A stretch of DNA of 64,000 nt, taken from NCBI RefSeq assembly GCF_019880205.1, contig NZ_CP082292.1, positions 1,984,001 through 2,048,000 of the forward strand. The letters run 5' to 3'. This DNA is from Pantoea alfalfae. Its GTDB lineage: Bacteria > Pseudomonadota > Gammaproteobacteria > Enterobacterales > Enterobacteriaceae. Positions 1-9,464 of the stretch are shown piece after piece (within the stretch, counting starts at the first letter, position 1; each line of letters starts with the position of its first letter). The notes under the pieces are model-generated. The model made no database searches, was not told the DNA's origin, and saw nothing but the letters and a program-made list of their open reading frames with translations. A program made the position numbers and the translations under genes.

Positions 1-1274
1 AGGAGGTGCCGCAGTATGGCACGCTGATGCAACTGGTCGCCACCGTCAACGAGCGCTCGCTGGAAGCCGATATCGCGCTGAAAGATCGTCTCACGGCCGC
101 CGATGAAATTGACCGACTCAGCCTTGAACGACACGGCGCAATCCGTGTGGGCACGGCAGACGAATTAGCCACGCTGCGGCAGCTGTTTGCGGTGATGGGG
201 ATGTATCCGGTTGGCTATTACGATCTCTCTCAGGCGGGTGTGCCGGTGCACTCTACGGCGTTCCGGCCGGTCACCGATGCGGCGCTGCGGCGCAATCCTT
301 TCCGGGTCTTTACCTCGCTGTTACGTCCTGAACTGATCGACGATCCCGCGCTGCGCGAAAAGACGGCGGAGATTCTGGCCGCACGCGACATTTTCACTTC
401 CCGTTGCCGGGCGCTGCTGCAATTGCATGAGCAGCAGGGCGGATTAACTGACGTTCAGGCTACCGAGTTTGTTACCGAAGCACTGGAAACCTTCCGCTGG
501 CACGCCCACAGTAGCGTGGACAGTCAGACCTATCAGGCGCTGAACCAGCAGCATCGATTGATCGCAGATGTCGTCTGCTTTCCCGGCTGCCACATCAACC
601 ATCTCACCCCGCGCACGCTCGATATTGACCGCGTTCAGCAACTGATGCCATCGCGCGGCATCGATCCGAAAACGCTGATCGAAGGACCGCCGCGTCGTCA
701 GGTGCCGATTCTGCTGCGTCAGACCAGCTTCAAAGCGCTGGAAGAGCCGATCATCTTTAAGGACGGGCATCAGGGCACCCATACAGCGCGCTTCGGTGAA
801 ATTGAGCAGCGCGGCGCGGCGCTGACGCCTGCAGGTCGTGCGCTCTACGATCGGCTGCTCAGCGAGGCGGGGAGTGGTCAGGACAATCAGCAGCACCAGC
901 AACATCTGGCGGCCATATTCCGCGACTTTCCCGACGACGAGACCACGCTACGCCAGCAGGGGCTGGCCTGGTTCCACTATCGCCTGAGTGAAAAGGGCGT
1001 TGCCACGCCGCCGGACAAGGGTGAAGTGCTTGAGGATCTGATCAGGGAGGGGCGTGTACTGGCAGACCCGATCGTCTATGAAGATTTTCTGCCCGTCAGC
1101 GCGGCGGGAATTTTTCAGTCCAACCTCGGCGATCGGGCGCAGGTCCGTTCAGCGGGACAGGCGAGCCGGCAGACGTTTGAAGCAGCGCTGGGCTCTGCGG
1201 TGCTGGATGAGATGGTGTTATATGAAGAGCGCCAGCAGCGCTCGCTGGCACAGTGCGGAGTACGGCCGTCCTGA
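1..1274 (+). CDS. ydcJ: 2-oxoadipate dioxygenase/decarboxylase family protein (YdcJ/HglS), 5' end cut off
   Basis: The reading frame is open from base 3, so the gene starts upstream of the window. The GTG at base 6 is an internal Val codon matching the EVPQYG stretch of E. coli YdcJ. The visible 422 residues cover almost the whole protein (YdcJ is about 447). The family (DUF1338) is a VOC-type non-haem iron enzyme that converts 2-oxoadipate to 2-hydroxyglutarate in lysine breakdown. Counting from base 6, the likely metal ligands are H43 (ERHGAIR), H199 (HLTPR) and E265 (FGEIEQRG); their spacing fits the HglS His/His/Glu triad as I recall it. No operon partner is visible downstream. The family is secure; the substrate in this host is inferred. 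Confidence 0.9.
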   Translation, partial: EVPQYGTLMQLVATVNERSLEADIALKDRLTAADEIDRLSLERHGAIRVGTADELATLRQLFAVMGMYPVGYYDLSQAGVPVHSTAFRPVTDAALRRNPFRVFTSLLRPELIDDPALREKTAEILAARDIFTSRCRALLQLHEQQGGLTDVQATEFVTEALETFRWHAHSSVDSQTYQALNQQHRLIADVVCFPGCHINHLTPRTLDIDRVQQLMPSRGIDPKTLIEGPPRRQVPILLRQTSFKALEEPIIFKDGHQGTHTARFGEIEQRGAALTPAGRALYDRLLSEAGSGQDNQQHQQHLAAIFRDFPDDETTLRQQGLAWFHYRLSEKGVATPPDKGEVLEDLIREGRVLADPIVYEDFLPVSAAGIFQSNLGDRAQVRSAGQASRQTFEAALGSAVLDEMVLYEERQQRSLAQCGVRPS

Positions 1275-1701
1275 TGTTATCCTCGGGCAACACCTCCGTT
1301 GCCCGTAACAGCTTAACTGATCCGGATATTAAAGCTCTGCTCCTGAAGCAGAGCAACAGGGAAACAGACTGATCTCATTAAAGAAAAATTACCCTTTACC
1401 GGCCAGCGCAGATTTCGCGGCGTAAGTATCTTAATCGGTTAGCATTCTGACTACTTAACGATGTTAAAAACTGCACAGAATCACAGCCGGTCACCGCTTT
1501 CAGGCGATATGGCACGGTACTCATCCTGGGTAAAAGGATAAACAATGCTAAACCCTGACTGAGGCAGTAGCTCTGAACCTGTTGATGAGCATATTCACGC
1601 CCGCCTCTGATGTTTCGGCATAATCTGCAAATCCCCTCCATACCTGGACAATGGTGGCGGGCCTGCAAATAATGGAGGAACGTCTGAACAGGGAAACGGG
1701 A
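1275..1701. other. Gap between ydcJ and the esterase gene, with two hairpins
   Basis: No convincing gene is seen. Two perfect inverted repeats follow ydcJ: one at 1284-1305 (8-bp arms, CGGGCAAC/GTTGCCCG, 6-nt loop) and one at 1334-1354 (8-bp arms, GCTCTGCT/AGCAGAGC, 5-nt loop). Neither is followed by a T-run, so they are weak terminator candidates or mRNA 3'-end hairpins. The rest has no clear promoter. Open frames on the minus strand here overlap the esterase 5' end and look like shadows. Confidence 0.45.
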
Positions 1702-3222
1702 ATGAAAAACGAAACAGGTCTGAGGATCATGACGGCCGAGGGGGAGTTGCGTGGATGCATGGACGATGACCTTTTCGTATTCAAAGGTATACCTTATGCG
1801 GCGGCTCCGGTTGGCGCGCTGCGCTGGCGTCCACCACAGCCGGTCACGCCCTGGCATCAGATGCGCGATGCCACCGCATTTGGGGCTTCTGGCTGGCAAA
1901 ATCGCACATACTGTCAGGCGGTGGGCGGTGGCGATCCCGGTGAGTTTAGTGAAGATTGCCTCTACCTGAATGTCTGGACACCCGATGTGGCGCCGTCAAA
2001 GCCGCTGCCGGTAATGGTGTGGCTGCACGGTGGGGGCTTCACCATCGGTGCAGGCGGGCTGGCGCCGTACAACGGTAAGCCGCTGGCGTCACGTGGTGCA
2101 GTGGTGGTCACGCTGAATTACCGGCTGGGTCACCACGGTTTCTTCTCCCATCCTGCGCTGGATGCGGAATACCCTGCTGCGGGTAGAGTAAACAATTTTG
2201 GCCTGCTCGATCAGATTGCCGCACTGCAGTGGGTGCAGCGCAACATTCCAGCTTTTGGTGGCGATCGCCACAATGTGACGCTTTTCGGTGAATCCTCTGG
2301 CGCGCGCAGCGTGCTCTCCCACTGCTGTTCGCCGCTGGCTGAAGGGCTGTTCCATAAAGGGATCGTGCAAAGTGCCTATAGCCTGCCGGATACGCCGCTG
2401 AAAAAAGCGCGTCAGCAGGGAATAGCGGTAGCCCGCCATTTTGGTCTGCCGCCCGATGCCAGCGCGGATGACCTGCGCGCACTGCCTGCCGATGCCTTCT
2501 GGTCGCTGGAAGGGCCACTGGCGATCCCGCCGGTGCCGATTGCCGGTGATGCCGTGCTGCCTGAGCCGATGCTGAAAACCTTTATGGCAGCTAAACAGCA
2601 TCGCCTGCCGCTGATGGCGGGCAGTAACAGCGATGAAGCCAGCGTGCTGGAATATTTTGGCGTGGATGCCACCGCAGTATTGCATCAGCTGCGCAATAAA
2701 AACCGGCTCACCTATCGGACGCTGAAATGGATGTATGACATCCATGACGATCAGCTGCTGGGACGTGCCGTGGCGCGTGATATGGCTTTCAGCCTGGTGC
2801 CGTGGCTGGTGATGCGGGCGCAGCACAATGCCGGCATGCCGGGCTGGCGCTACTGGTTCGATTATGTTTCTGAGCACGCTCGCGACCTTTATCCCCATGG
2901 CACCTGGCACGGTAACGAAATGCCTTATGTCCTGAACACCCTGAGTCAGATGCCGGATCCCAATGAAGCGCGGCCATTCAGTGAAGCCGATCGCGCTTTT
3001 GCGGCACGTGTCAGCGAATACTGGTTTACCTTTGCCCGTGACGCCACGGAATATAAGCATCAGCTTGAAGGCGAAGTTATCTGGCCAGCCTGGCATCCAG
3101 GCAATGACGTGACAATGTCACTTGGGAATAAGCGTATGAGCGGGTTGACTCTGAAAAGAAACTTTATGCGCGCCCGTATGCGGCTTTTCAGGCTGTTGAT
3201 GACGCGTATGGTCAGGCTTTAA
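1702..3222 (+). CDS. Type-B carboxylesterase (alpha/beta hydrolase)
   Basis: This is a carboxylesterase/lipase family type B protein of 506 aa from the chosen start. Hallmarks are the oxyanion-hole motif HGGGF, the motif NYRLG, the nucleophile elbow GESSG (Ser codon at 2293) and a C-terminal HGNEMPYV stretch that supplies the catalytic His; an SNSDEAS stretch is the probable acid region. No signal peptide is visible, so a cytoplasmic enzyme is expected. Substrates of this family (carboxylic esters, p-nitrobenzyl esters) cannot be told from sequence. Upstream in-frame starts exist at 1651 and 1672. I chose the ATG at 1702 because a purine-rich GGGAAACGGG precedes it and the earlier residues lack family similarity; the start is uncertain. 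The gene stands alone. Confidence 0.85.
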   Translation: MKNETGLRIMTAEGELRGCMDDDLFVFKGIPYAAAPVGALRWRPPQPVTPWHQMRDATAFGASGWQNRTYCQAVGGGDPGEFSEDCLYLNVWTPDVAPSKPLPVMVWLHGGGFTIGAGGLAPYNGKPLASRGAVVVTLNYRLGHHGFFSHPALDAEYPAAGRVNNFGLLDQIAALQWVQRNIPAFGGDRHNVTLFGESSGARSVLSHCCSPLAEGLFHKGIVQSAYSLPDTPLKKARQQGIAVARHFGLPPDASADDLRALPADAFWSLEGPLAIPPVPIAGDAVLPEPMLKTFMAAKQHRLPLMAGSNSDEASVLEYFGVDATAVLHQLRNKNRLTYRTLKWMYDIHDDQLLGRAVARDMAFSLVPWLVMRAQHNAGMPGWRYWFDYVSEHARDLYPHGTWHGNEMPYVLNTLSQMPDPNEARPFSEADRAFAARVSEYWFTFARDATEYKHQLEGEVIWPAWHPGNDVTMSLGNKRMSGLTLKRNFMRARMRLFRLLMTRMVRL

Positions 3223-3365
3223 GCAGATGATGAAAATTAGCCTGCTAACCATTAAGTTATGCGAATGCAATTAATCTACTTATTTAATTTTAACTTTATG
3301 AATTTAAGGATTTTTTACTGATTAACTCATCGTTGACGCTGTAAATTAATAGGTAACAAAACAGT

Positions 3366-3392
3366 TACATTTTCACTATCTCATGCCGATAA
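3366..3392 (+). promoter_or_regulatory. Sigma-28 (FliA) class 3 flagellar promoter
   Basis: The -10 box GCCGATAA (3385-3392) is a perfect match to the FliA consensus. It sits exactly 11 bp after TACATTTT (3366-3373), which matches 6 of 8 positions of the -35 TAAAGTTT. The chemoreceptor ATG lies 48 bp downstream. This places the receptor gene in the flagellar/chemotaxis regulon although no flagellar genes are in the window. Confidence 0.85.
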
Positions 3393-3439
3393 ATCTCCTA
3401 TGCCCGACGCTTGCGGGTCAACGTGTATAGGATTTTGGT

Positions 3440-5104
3440 ATGGGAATGCTCAAAAATTTTACCATTCGCGCAGTGATGCTCACTATTCTGGGCCTGTTTT
3501 GTTTACTGTGGAGCGGCGTCGGGTTGTACAGCATCCACTCGCTTGGCGCGCTCAGCGAAGGCAACAATGTTGACCGTCATCTGGTTGAGCAAATGACGGT
3601 GCTGAGCAAAGGCAACGATCAATATTTTCGTGTTATCACGCGCCTTTCCCGCGTAATGGAAAGCAAAGCAGCAGGTAAAACGCTGACTGATGAGGCCTAT
3701 GCCCCTGTGCAGCAGGCGCTGGACAGCATGACTCAGCAACTGGCGCGTTTTAAACAGCTTGCACCCGGTCCGATGAATCCGGAAGTCGTCGATGGCGTAA
3801 TTCAGAGCTGGCAAAAGCTGGTGGATGAGGGCGTAACGCCACAACTGCAACTGGCCCGCCAGGCCTCACCGGACCCGTATCGCCAGCAGGCGAACAATGT
3901 CACACCGCCGCTCAGTCGTGCCTTTGGCGTCAGCGCAGAGAAGTTTAACCTGGGCGCAGCCGAAAAACTGGACAAAACCCGGGTTGAAGTTGATCACCTC
4001 ACCGCGATGACCAAAACGATTATTACCATCACGGTGATTATTGGCCTGCTGATTCTGCTGTTTACCGACCGCTATCTGGTGGCGATGCTGGTTCGTCCGC
4101 TGGAAAGTATTCGTACCCACTTCGCGGTGATCGCGACAGGCGATCTCAGCCAGCCGGTAGCCGATTTCGGTCGCAACTGTGTCGGTAAACTGGTGCCGCT
4201 GCTGAGCGCTATGCAGGATAGTCTGCGGGAAGCGGTCAGCGCCATTCGCAGCGGCACCGAGAACATCTCGCGCGGTGCTGCAGAGATTTCTGCCGGTAAC
4301 AATGACCTCTCTTCACGTACCGAAGAGCAGGCCGCTGCGCTGGAACAGACTGCGGCCAGCATGGAGCAGTTGACGGCCACGGTGAAATTCAACGCCGATA
4401 ACGCTCGTCAGGCCAGCCTGCTGGCAGAAACCGCCACCACCACGGCACAACGTGGCGGTCAGCTGGTGAGTGAAGTGGTCAGCACCATGGATGGCATCTC
4501 CGGCAGCTCGAAGAAGATCGCTGAGATTACCAACGTGATTAACGGCATTGCCTTCCAGACCAATATCCTGGCGCTGAACGCTGCGGTCGAAGCGGCACGT
4601 GCCGGCGAACAGGGGCGTGGTTTTGCGGTCGTGGCATCTGAAGTGCGTAACCTGGCACAGCGTAGCGCCAACGCCGCCAAAGAGATCGCGACGCTGATTG
4701 AAGACTCGGTGCAGCGTGTAGGGAAAGGCGCGGAGCTGGTCAGCACCACCGGCGGCACCATGAACAATATTCTGAAATCAGTGCAGGATGTGGATGCGAT
4801 CATGAAACAGATCGCTTCCGCCTCGGAAGAGCAGAGCAAAGGCATCTCTCAGGTGGGTGCCGCGGTAACCGAAATGGATAGCGTGACCCAGCAGAACGCC
4901 TCACTGGTTGAAGAGGTTTCTGCCGCGGCGAGCGCACTGGCATTGCAGACAGAAGCGCTGCAGGCCTCTGTGTCGAAGTTCCGTCTCTCCAGCAACCGCC
5001 AGACCGCACCGGTCATCACGAATAAACCTGCCGCGCCGAAAGCAACCGTGCTGAATGCGCCTCAGGCTAAACCGGCGGATAACGGCGACTGGGTCACCTT
5101 CTGA
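3440..5104 (+). CDS. Methyl-accepting chemotaxis protein (Tsr/Tar type)
   Basis: This 554-aa transmembrane chemoreceptor has a first membrane segment at about residues 9-31, a periplasmic ligand domain of roughly 160 residues, a second membrane segment around 190-212 ([15 protein letters not shown]), a HAMP linker and a long cytoplasmic coiled coil. The coiled coil includes the highly conserved hairpin tip ([20 protein letters not shown]) that contacts CheA/CheW. The C-terminus DWVTF resembles the NWETF pentapeptide that tethers CheR and CheB, keeping W and F. The family is clear; the ligand is unknown. SD AGGA precedes the ATG. A FliA promoter lies upstream. The last 43 bp overlap, tail to tail, the end of the next gene. 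Confidence 0.95.
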   Translation: MGMLKNFTIRAVMLTILGLFCLLWSGVGLYSIHSLGALSEGNNVDRHLVEQMTVLSKGNDQYFRVITRLSRVMESKAAGKTLTDEAYAPVQQALDSMTQQLARFKQLAPGPMNPEVVDGVIQSWQKLVDEGVTPQLQLARQASPDPYRQQANNVTPPLSRAFGVSAEKFNLGAAEKLDKTRVEVDHLTAMTKTIITITVIIGLLILLFTDRYLVAMLVRPLESIRTHFAVIATGDLSQPVADFGRNCVGKLVPLLSAMQDSLREAVSAIRSGTENISRGAAEISAGNNDLSSRTEEQAAALEQTAASMEQLTATVKFNADNARQASLLAETATTTAQRGGQLVSEVVSTMDGISGSSKKIAEITNVINGIAFQTNILALNAAVEAARAGEQGRGFAVVASEVRNLAQRSANAAKEIATLIEDSVQRVGKGAELVSTTGGTMNNILKSVQDVDAIMKQIASASEEQSKGISQVGAAVTEMDSVTQQNASLVEEVSAAASALALQTEALQASVSKFRLSSNRQTAPVITNKPAAPKATVLNAPQAKPADNGDWVTF

Positions 5105-5943
5105 TCCCTGCACAGCCACGCCACCAGTTCCGCCAGGAACGGTGGCGCATCCGGCGCGGGCCGTTGCAGTAAACTGTAAACGGCTCCGGTTTTGACCTCG
5201 CCAGCGAACGGCTTAATCAGCCTGCCGCTGGCGATATCACTCTCCACCAGATTGCTGTCGGCAATCGCCACACCAAACCCCTGAATCGCGGCACTGATCG
5301 CTAAATCCATCGTGGCAAAATGCTGATTTCGCTTCATGCTGAGCGTCACCTGCTGCGCCTGTAACCAGCACTGCCAGTCACGCGTGTCTGACGTGGGATG
5401 CAAAAAGGTCATTGCGTCCAGCGCCGCCGTCGTTTCCGGGCAGGGCTGACCAGCCGCTATCACCGGCGTCAGCGACTCGCTGAACAGGCAGATCCCGTCA
5501 GGATGCGGCTTGCCATAGATAATCGCCGCATCAAAGTTCTCAAGCTGGGCCGCATGATCCAGCGTGGTGGTCAGGGCCACATGCAGTTCAGGGCAGTGAC
5601 GTTCAAGCGCCATCAGCCGCGGTACCAGCCAGCGCATAGCACAGGTCGGCGCTTTCAGGCGAAGGCTGACCTGACTGCGACGGACCTTTTCGCTGGCCTG
5701 GACCATCAGATCAAAGCCCTGGCTGAGTTCAGGCAGCAGCGCGTCACCCTGCGGTGTCAGCCGCAGCCCGCGCGCATGGCGGTCAAACAGCGTCACGCCC
5801 AGCCACTGTTCCAGCGCGGCAATCTTACGACTGACCGCGCCCTGGGTCAGGCAGAGCTCGCGGGCAGCATGGGTGAGATTAAGGTGACGAGCTGTTACCA
5901 GAAAGGCGTGAATGGCATTGAGTGGCAGCGATGAGCGTGACAC
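5062..5943 (-). CDS. LysR-family transcriptional regulator (GcvA-like)
   Basis: This 293-aa LysR regulator has an N-terminal winged helix-turn-helix (residues about 5-65, [20 protein letters not shown] onward) followed by a periplasmic-binding-like effector domain. I chose the GTG start at 5943 because GAGG lies about 8 nt upstream and no ATG fits. It is divergent from the aminotransferase gene across 125 bp that hold a perfect LysR-type palindrome (5968-5984), so it probably controls that gene and perhaps the binding-protein gene behind it. Its 3' end overlaps the chemoreceptor gene by 43 bp on the opposite strand. The effector is unknown; an amino acid or keto acid is a reasonable guess from context. 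Confidence 0.9.
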   Translation of the reverse strand: MSRSSLPLNAIHAFLVTARHLNLTHAARELCLTQGAVSRKIAALEQWLGVTLFDRHARGLRLTPQGDALLPELSQGFDLMVQASEKVRRSQVSLRLKAPTCAMRWLVPRLMALERHCPELHVALTTTLDHAAQLENFDAAIIYGKPHPDGICLFSESLTPVIAAGQPCPETTAALDAMTFLHPTSDTRDWQCWLQAQQVTLSMKRNQHFATMDLAISAAIQGFGVAIADSNLVESDIASGRLIKPFAGEVKTGAVYSLLQRPAPDAPPFLAELVAWLCRDQKVTQSPLSAGLA

Positions 5944-5967
5944 GGTGGACCTCAGCTATGCAATTTT

Positions 5968-5984
5968 GTCATGGCTATTATGAC
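5968..5984. promoter_or_regulatory. Probable LysR operator
   Basis: The site GTCAT-N7-ATGAC is a perfect inverted repeat midway between the divergent LysR gene and the aminotransferase gene. Its size and position fit a LysR-type recognition site. The assignment to this regulator is inferred from position only. Confidence 0.55.
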
Positions 5985-6068
5985 GACATTTCGCTTGCCG
6001 ACTCAAGCCACAGCCCGTTGAATAACGATTTATCGCATCTGAACAGTTATGCACCTGACGGAGAAAAT

Positions 6069-7235
6069 ATGTCCCTGAAAACGCCTGTCGCTATTCACTC
6101 AAAATTGCCGGACGTTGGCACCACTATTTTCAGCGTAATTGGTCAGCTTTCGGCGCAGCATCAGGCGATTAACCTGTCGCAGGGCGCACCCAGTTTCCCC
6201 TGCGATCCGGCGCTGGTCGACTCGGTCAGCTGTGCCATGCAGGAGGGGCACAATCAGTATGCCGCTATGATGGGCTTGCCGGCCCTGCGCGAGGCACTCG
6301 CCGGCAAAGTGCAGACGCTCTATGCACAGAAATATGATGCCGCGAGTGAGGTACTGATCACCGGCAGCGCCAGTCAGGGACTCTATATGGCGATTACCGC
6401 GCTGGTTCATCAGGGCGATGAGGTGATCTTCTTTGAACCGGCGTTTGACAGCTACGCGCCGGTGGTGCGGTTACAGGGCGGTACGCCGATAGGCCTGAAG
6501 CTGCAGGTGCCGTCTTTTGCTATCGACTGGGATCAGCTGCGTGCGGCGATCACGCCGCGCACCCGGATGATCATTATTAATACGCCGCACAACCCCAGCG
6601 CGCAGGTGCTGACGCCCGACGATCTCAATCAGCTGGCGGCTCTGATTCGCAACACCGATATCGTGGTGCTCTCCGATGAGGTTTATGAACATATTCTGTT
6701 TGATGGCCGGCCGCACTGCGGCATGGCGAGGCATCCGGAGCTGGCCGCACGCAGTATCATCGTCTCCTCGTTTGGTAAAACCTTCCACGTCACCGGCTGG
6801 CGGGTAGGCTACTGTCTGGCACCGGCAGAGCTGATGACCGAACTGGTGAAGGTGCATCAGTTTATGATGTACGCCGCCGATACGCCGATGCAGGTTGGGT
6901 TCGCGCACTATCTGCAGACGCCAGAGAACTACCTGTCACTTAACGCTTTCTATCAGCAGAAGCGCGATCGGCTAATTACTCTGATGCAGGACTCGCCGTT
7001 CCGGCTGCTACCGAGCGCCGGTTCGTTCTTTATGCTCGCCAGCTATGGACATTTCAGTGACGAACCGGACAGTGAAATGGTAAAACGTCTTATCGTCGAT
7101 CACGGTGTGGCAACCATACCGCTGTCGGCGTTTTATATGGATGGCACAGACAACAAACTGATTCGTCTCTCTTTTGCGAAAGACGAGGCGACACTAGAGG
7201 CTGGCGCGGCTGCGCTATGTGCTTTTTCTCACTGA
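6069..7235 (+). CDS. PLP-dependent aminotransferase, YbdL-like (methionine/aromatic type)
   Basis: This is a fold-type I class I/II aminotransferase of 388 aa, close in length to E. coli YbdL (386), a methionine-preferring aminotransferase. The opening SKLPDVGTTIF, the motifs NLSQGAPSF, NTPHNPS and SDEVYEH, and the Schiff-base lysine K237 (SSFGKTFHVTGWRVGY) fit that group. The frame stays open upstream to 5922, but the ATG at 6069 has an SD (GGAG) and matches the YbdL N-terminus. It is divergent from a LysR gene and followed by a polar amino-acid binding protein, which suggests an amino-acid use module. The amino donor is not proven; it may be a paralogue rather than the YbdL orthologue. Confidence 0.85.
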   Translation: MSLKTPVAIHSKLPDVGTTIFSVIGQLSAQHQAINLSQGAPSFPCDPALVDSVSCAMQEGHNQYAAMMGLPALREALAGKVQTLYAQKYDAASEVLITGSASQGLYMAITALVHQGDEVIFFEPAFDSYAPVVRLQGGTPIGLKLQVPSFAIDWDQLRAAITPRTRMIIINTPHNPSAQVLTPDDLNQLAALIRNTDIVVLSDEVYEHILFDGRPHCGMARHPELAARSIIVSSFGKTFHVTGWRVGYCLAPAELMTELVKVHQFMMYAADTPMQVGFAHYLQTPENYLSLNAFYQQKRDRLITLMQDSPFRLLPSAGSFFMLASYGHFSDEPDSEMVKRLIVDHGVATIPLSAFYMDGTDNKLIRLSFAKDEATLEAGAAALCAFSH

Positions 7236-7256
7236 ATCACGCGAGCGTGATTCAGT
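7231..7256 (+). repeat. 12-bp perfect inverted repeat over the aminotransferase stop codon
   Basis: The arms ACTGAATCACGC and GCGTGATTCAGT are separated by only 2 nt, and the left arm contains the TGA stop. There is no T-run after it, so it is more likely an mRNA-stabilising or attenuating hairpin between the aminotransferase and the binding-protein gene than a full terminator. Confidence 0.6.
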
Positions 7257-7297
7257 ACGGGGAACAGGTAACCAGGACTTTTCGGGGTAAATAAATA

Positions 7298-8074
7298 ATG
7301 AAAAAACTGAACGCGCTTTTTCTCGCTCTGGGCATGATGACAACGGTACAGGCACTGGCTCAGGATTTACGTTACGGCGTGGAGTCACAGTATCCGCCGT
7401 TTGAAAGCCGCAACGCTAAAGGTGAGCTGGAAGGCTTTGATATTGAACTGGGTAATGCCATCTGTAAGGCAGGCAACTTCAGCTGCCACTGGGTTGAGAG
7501 CAGCTTTGATGCGCTGATCCCGGCACTTCAGGCGAAAAAGTTCGACGCCATTAACTCGGCGATGAATATCACTGAAGCGCGCGCCAAAAGCATCGCGTTT
7601 ACGCAGCCAATCTACCGTATTCCGACCATGTTAGTGGCGAAAAAGGGTGAAAATCTGGCCCCGACCGCCGAAGGTCTTAAAGGCAAAAGCATTGGTGTAT
7701 TGCAGGGATCGATTCAGGAAACCTATGCGAAGAAGCACTGGGAGACGCAGGGCGTGACGGTGACGTCGTATCAGGATCAGAACCAGGTCTACAACGACAT
7801 GGTCGCGGGCCGCCTTGATGGCACGCTGGTGATGTCTGCCGCCGGTCAGTCTGGCTTCCTCGATAAGCCACAGGGCAAAGGGTTTGGTTTTGTGGGCAAG
7901 CCCGTCGAAGATGACGCGATTCTCGGCTCAGGCATCGGCTATGGCCTGCGCAAAGATGATGCGTCGTTGAAGCAGTCGCTGGACGCGGCGATCGCCAAAG
8001 TGCAGGGCGATGGCACCCTCAAAAAGCTGGCTGAAAAATACTTCCCGGGTATTGATGTCAGCGCGAAGCCATAA
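7298..8074 (+). CDS. Periplasmic amino-acid-binding protein (ArgT/HisJ/ArtJ-like)
   Basis: This 258-aa family 3 solute-binding protein has a signal peptide of about 21 residues (MKKLNALFLALGMMTTVQALA, then QDL). The mature protein begins with LRYGVESQYPPFESRNAKGELEG-type sequence and has GFDIELGNAIC and the repeat-lobe motif of polar amino-acid binding proteins. Two cysteines in the ICKAGNFSC stretch match the disulfide of HisJ/ArgT. It would capture a basic or polar amino acid for an ABC importer, but no permease or ATPase gene follows, so it must share a transporter encoded elsewhere. It lies 62 bp after the aminotransferase gene, separated by a hairpin, and is followed by a strong terminator. 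Confidence 0.88.
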   Translation: MKKLNALFLALGMMTTVQALAQDLRYGVESQYPPFESRNAKGELEGFDIELGNAICKAGNFSCHWVESSFDALIPALQAKKFDAINSAMNITEARAKSIAFTQPIYRIPTMLVAKKGENLAPTAEGLKGKSIGVLQGSIQETYAKKHWETQGVTVTSYQDQNQVYNDMVAGRLDGTLVMSAAGQSGFLDKPQGKGFGFVGKPVEDDAILGSGIGYGLRKDDASLKQSLDAAIAKVQGDGTLKKLAEKYFPGIDVSAKP

Positions 8075-8078
8075 TCGC

Positions 8079-8103
8079 AATCGGGCGCGTTCTGCGCCCG
8101 ATT
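8079..8103. terminator. Bidirectional intrinsic terminator
   Basis: A perfect 10-bp stem (AATCGGGCGC/GCGCCCGATT) with a 5-nt loop lies between the convergent binding-protein and pepT genes. A short T-tract occurs at the + end. Confidence 0.75.
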
Positions 8104-8110
8104 TCCCTGC

Positions 8111-9337
8111 TTAACCCGCCGCCATATAACAGAGCTTTTCTGCCACCTGATAGGACTTCACAAACGACGGTATCGGCAGAAACTCGAAACGTGAATGGAA
8201 GTTATGTGCGCCGGTAAAGAAGTTCGGCGTCAGCAGCCCTTTGGCGGACAGTGCCGCGCCGTCCGTGCCGCCACGCATCGGAATCACTTTCGGCTCAATC
8301 TCCAGCGCGGCAAAGGCGCTGAAGATCAAATCTATTGCCCGGCGATCCTCACCCAGTGCATTACTGATGTTGCTGTAGATATCGCTGATTGTGATGCTGA
8401 CCTCGCCGGTGGGATAGCGCGCCGCAAGATCCGCTGCCGCCTGCTGCAACTGCTGCTTACGGGCTGCGAAGCTTGTCAGATCAAAATCACGGATTGAAGC
8501 CTTCAGCGTCGCCTTGCTGGCGTTGGCCTGAATCTCATTAAACCAGATGTAACCTTCGCGGCCTTCGGTGTGCTCCGGTGTCTGCTGACGATCAAACAGG
8601 CTGATGTAGTCATGCGCCATCAACAGCGGATTGACCAGCACGCCTTTGCCCGACATCGGATGTGCCGGCACACCGGTAAACACAATCTCTGCCGCGGCAC
8701 CATTAAAGTTCTCGTACACCACTTCGCCCAGTTCGCAGCAGTCGATGGTCCAGGCAAAATCGACATTAAAGCGCGTTTCCAGATCCAGAGCTTTCGCACC
8801 GCGCAGGCCAATCTCTTCATCCGGCACAAAGGCCACCACGATATCGCCATGATCGCCTTTGAGGTTCGCCAACAGCGTCATCACCACGGTGACCGCCGCT
8901 TTATTGTCTGCGCCCAGCACGCTGGTGCCATCGCTAAAGATCACCTGCTGGCCGACGTAAGGCGCGATCTCCGGATGCTCATCGCGGCGCAGCCAGATAT
9001 CCTGCTCTGCATTCAGACAGAGATCGTCACCCTGCCAGGTGAGAATCTGCGGGTGGATATCGGGCGACAAACCGACATCAACGGTGTCGATGTGCGTAAT
9101 AAACCCGATGCGCGGTGCGTCTGGACGGTTGCCACGTTTCACCGCGGTCACCGTAGCATGTTTATCAAGCACCACCTCATCCAGCCCCAGCGCTCGCAGC
9201 TCGTCCGCCAGCAGTTCCGCCATGGCGTGCTGGCTCGGCGTACTCGGCAGAGTCGTGGATTTGGCATCGCTCTGACTGCTGACGGCGAGGTAACGGAAAA
9301 AATGTTCGGTGAGTTGCGACTCAAGTTTGTCTGTCAT
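8111..9337 (-). CDS. pepT: Peptidase T (tripeptide aminopeptidase), M20B
   Basis: This 408-aa di-zinc aminopeptidase releases the N-terminal residue of tripeptides in the cytoplasm; E. coli PepT is 408 aa. Visible metal and catalytic residues are H82 and D84 (THIDT), D144 (GADNKAA), E174/E175 (PDEEIG), D199 (WTIDCCE) and the His in FFTGAHNFHS. A GTG at 9340 gives one more residue, but the ATG at 9337 has the better distance to AAGGA. The protein is noticeably diverged from E. coli PepT, so it may be a paralogue. It is divergent from a dipeptide-binding-protein gene, consistent with peptide use. Confidence 0.88.
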   Translation of the reverse strand: MTDKLESQLTEHFFRYLAVSSQSDAKSTTLPSTPSQHAMAELLADELRALGLDEVVLDKHATVTAVKRGNRPDAPRIGFITHIDTVDVGLSPDIHPQILTWQGDDLCLNAEQDIWLRRDEHPEIAPYVGQQVIFSDGTSVLGADNKAAVTVVMTLLANLKGDHGDIVVAFVPDEEIGLRGAKALDLETRFNVDFAWTIDCCELGEVVYENFNGAAAEIVFTGVPAHPMSGKGVLVNPLLMAHDYISLFDRQQTPEHTEGREGYIWFNEIQANASKATLKASIRDFDLTSFAARKQQLQQAAADLAARYPTGEVSITISDIYSNISNALGEDRRAIDLIFSAFAALEIEPKVIPMRGGTDGAALSAKGLLTPNFFTGAHNFHSRFEFLPIPSFVKSYQVAEKLCYMAAG

Positions 9338-9464
9338 CACTATTCCTTATTAGTCAGCCATGGGCGGGGTTCGCTATGGTGCCGAATTGTGCTATCAATG
9401 AAGCATCTGAATGATTCATTTAGATATTGTGATCACCGGAAGTCAATACAAAGCGAGGATGATA

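Noticed and set aside
2089..3096. 335-codon frame antisense to the esterase gene
   Set aside because: It mirrors the esterase codon structure in a GC-rich gene and has no recognisable domain or SD.
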